Of a stretch of 64,000 nt of DNA, positions 62,647 to 64,000 are shown piece by piece. Under the pieces are notes generated by a model that was given only the letters and a program-made list of their open reading frames with translations, had not been told where the DNA came from and did not search any database. The first letter of the stretch is position 1; every line of letters starts with the position of its first letter. The stretch is from NCBI GenBank assembly GCA_029959295.1, contig JASCOH010000001.1, forward strand, positions 1 to 64,000, in the 5' to 3' direction. The translations under genes were made by a program, and so were the position numbers. Source of the stretch: Flavobacteriaceae bacterium PS02334 (GTDB taxonomy: Bacteria > Bacteroidota > Bacteroidia > Flavobacteriales > Flavobacteriaceae).

Positions 62647-64000
62647 ATGGATGGTCCGGTTCAAATTCCTTTCAAAAGCTTCATTCTGCTCAAGCCAGAA
62701 GAAACTACAGCACTTTACCTTCAAATAGTTTTTGAATTTATTAAAGCCATACAAATTGGACTGCTTCCCGAAGGCACAAAACTTCCTGGCACTAGAATAT
62801 TATGCAAATTACTGTCAGTCAATAGAAATACGCTTATCAAGGCTTTTCATGATCTGGAATTGCAAGGCTGGATTGAAATTCTGCCCAACAAGGGAACTTT
62901 TATATTATCGGAACAAAAAAATAAGAATAAGAAAGAATTTGCCCCTGCCAAAAGCAAAAACCTGCAAGATGCCAATGCTGGTTTTTCATATAAGCGTTCT
63001 GCTATTCTTGAAAATCCTAAGGAAGTAAGCACTCTGCCTTACCAATTTAATGACGGCCAGCCTGATTTGCGCCTCGTTCAAACCGATGTTTTGGCAAGAC
63101 TATATGTTTCAAAATTAAAAAGTCAAAAAAGCACGAAAACCTGGGAACAGATTCAAACGGAATCACATTCGAATTTTAAGATGCATTTTGCTAATTTTTT
63201 GAATCTGACGCGCGGCATACGCATTTCTACCTCCAATCTTCTTACGACAAGCAGCCATGAAATCAGCCTCTATTTGGTTGCGAAACTGCTTATTTCTCCT
63301 GGCGATAAAGTTGTTGTAGGTTCTCCTGGCTATTATATGTCAAATATGACTTTGTCTGATAGCGGTGCGCAGATTATCTCCATCCCCGTTGACAAGGACG
63401 GAATCAATACAAAACAATTGAAAAAGATTTGCGAAGAGCATCAAATCAGGATATTGTACCTTACTTCTACTTATCATTATCCAACCACAATTTCCTTGAG
63501 CGCCAAAAGAAGAATGGAAGTGCTCGAATTGGCGAATCAATATGGATTTGTCATTTTAGAGGACGATTATGATTTTGATTTCCATTATGATAACAATCCG
63601 ATATTGCCTTTAGCTGCTTTTGATTCAAATGAAAGAGTGATTTATATAGGCTCCTTCGGAAGATCTTTGCCATCCGGTTTTGGATACGGTTTCATTGCAG
63701 CTCCTTCCGAATTTATAAAAGAATTGGAAAAACATCAAAACATTTTGGAACCCGGAATTGACGCTATTAAAGAACAAGTTCTTGCAGATTGGATCAGCGA
63801 GGGTGAAGTTCACCGCCTTTCGAAAAAAAATAAAAAAATCTACAAAGAGCGCAGGGATTATTTTGCCTCCTTATTAAAGGAAAAATTGAAGGGGAAAATT
63901 AAATTTCAAATTCCGCCCCGCGGATTGGCTGTCTGGGTAGAATGGCTGGATAATTTTAACTTGGTTAAGCTGCAAAAAGAATGTGCCAAGAATGGACTGT
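62647..64000 (+). CDS. MocR-type GntR/aminotransferase-fold regulator (3' end beyond window)
   Basis: Open to the window end (451 codons). The N-terminal GntR winged helix (about 22-90: YLQIVFEFIKAIQIGLLPEG, VNRNTLIKAFHDLELQGWIE) is followed by a linker and a fold-type I aminotransferase domain (SSHEISLYLVAKLLISPGD, LEDDYDFDFHYD). At the usual PLP-lysine position the sequence reads GSFGRSLPSGFGYGF, so the Lys is Arg339 and the downstream Arg is Gly. PLP may bind differently or not at all. It is divergent from the TonB receptor. Start ATG 62647. Confidence 0.85.
   Translation, partial: MDGPVQIPFKSFILLKPEETTALYLQIVFEFIKAIQIGLLPEGTKLPGTRILCKLLSVNRNTLIKAFHDLELQGWIEILPNKGTFILSEQKNKNKKEFAPAKSKNLQDANAGFSYKRSAILENPKEVSTLPYQFNDGQPDLRLVQTDVLARLYVSKLKSQKSTKTWEQIQTESHSNFKMHFANFLNLTRGIRISTSNLLTTSSHEISLYLVAKLLISPGDKVVVGSPGYYMSNMTLSDSGAQIISIPVDKDGINTKQLKKICEEHQIRILYLTSTYHYPTTISLSAKRRMEVLELANQYGFVILEDDYDFDFHYDNNPILPLAAFDSNERVIYIGSFGRSLPSGFGYGFIAAPSEFIKELEKHQNILEPGIDAIKEQVLADWISEGEVHRLSKKNKKIYKERRDYFASLLKEKLKGKIKFQIPPRGLAVWVEWLDNFNLVKLQKECAKNGL

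Noticed and set aside
1-64000. CRISPR arrays, rRNA or tRNA genes, intact insertion sequences
   Set aside because: No regularly spaced short repeats, no cloverleaf or rRNA sequence recognised, and no transposase frame seen.

Overview
The window is from a Bacteroidota chromosome, most likely a flavobacterium (Flavobacterium or a close relative). This rests on a type IX secretion C-terminal sorting domain, TAnnTTTG-type -7 promoter boxes, a CTnDOT-type tra gene set, PRTRC genes, and a compact leader-controlled his operon. No rRNA, tRNA or CRISPR array was seen.

1-33.6 kb is the right-hand part of an integrative conjugative element (ICE). It opens with a 5'-truncated Eco57I-like restriction-modification gene and a hypothetical gene. 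The transfer operon follows (traE, F, G, I, J, K, unknown, L, M, N, O, Q; 2.8-12.3 kb). A duplicated ~175-bp leader lies before the hypothetical gene and again before traE. A metal island (12.6-16.7 kb) has a small Cys-rich exported protein, a cytochrome c-FTR1 permease fusion, a MerR-family regulator and an ACR3 arsenite-type exporter. Two near-identical MerR-type promoters head its two plus-strand units. Next come an AstE/AspA-like exported hydrolase, two HTH proteins and a YoaK-like membrane protein. After them are a 107-nt imperfect hairpin, a degenerate receiver-domain protein and a minus-strand run of unknown and acetyltransferase genes. Three of these cargo genes each have a related hairpin repeat 70-90 bp upstream of the start, like a cassette array. 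A partial PRTRC block (ThiF, B, unknown, C, E), five small unknown genes, a DUF932 protein, SSB and a tyrosine integrase close the element near 33.4 kb.

33.7-43 kb is chromosomal or older accessory DNA: a DUF1826 protein, a GEVED/T9SS secreted protein, a frameshifted aspartyl-protease-like gene and exonuclease III. Then comes a tightly coupled seven-gene operon (37.6-43.0 kb): FAD oxidoreductase, methyltransferase, type III polyketide synthase, FabZ-like dehydratase, ketoacyl synthase, acyl carrier protein and phosphopantetheinyl transferase. It looks like a self-contained pathway that builds an acyl starter, cyclises it on the type III PKS and then methylates and oxidises the product. It is visibly more GC-rich than the his operon beside it.

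43-44.2 kb is a decayed spacer. 44.2-51.4 kb is hisGDCBHAF(IE) behind a His-rich leader peptide and attenuator. 51.6-57.7 kb holds a cold-shock protein and a minus-strand RND efflux operon (MFP, pump, outer-membrane factor). 57.8-64 kb holds small unknowns, gene remnants, an NTF2-like protein, a phytanoyl-CoA dioxygenase family protein and a TonB-dependent receptor. The receptor is divergent from a MocR-type regulator that runs off the window and appears to lack the PLP-binding lysine.
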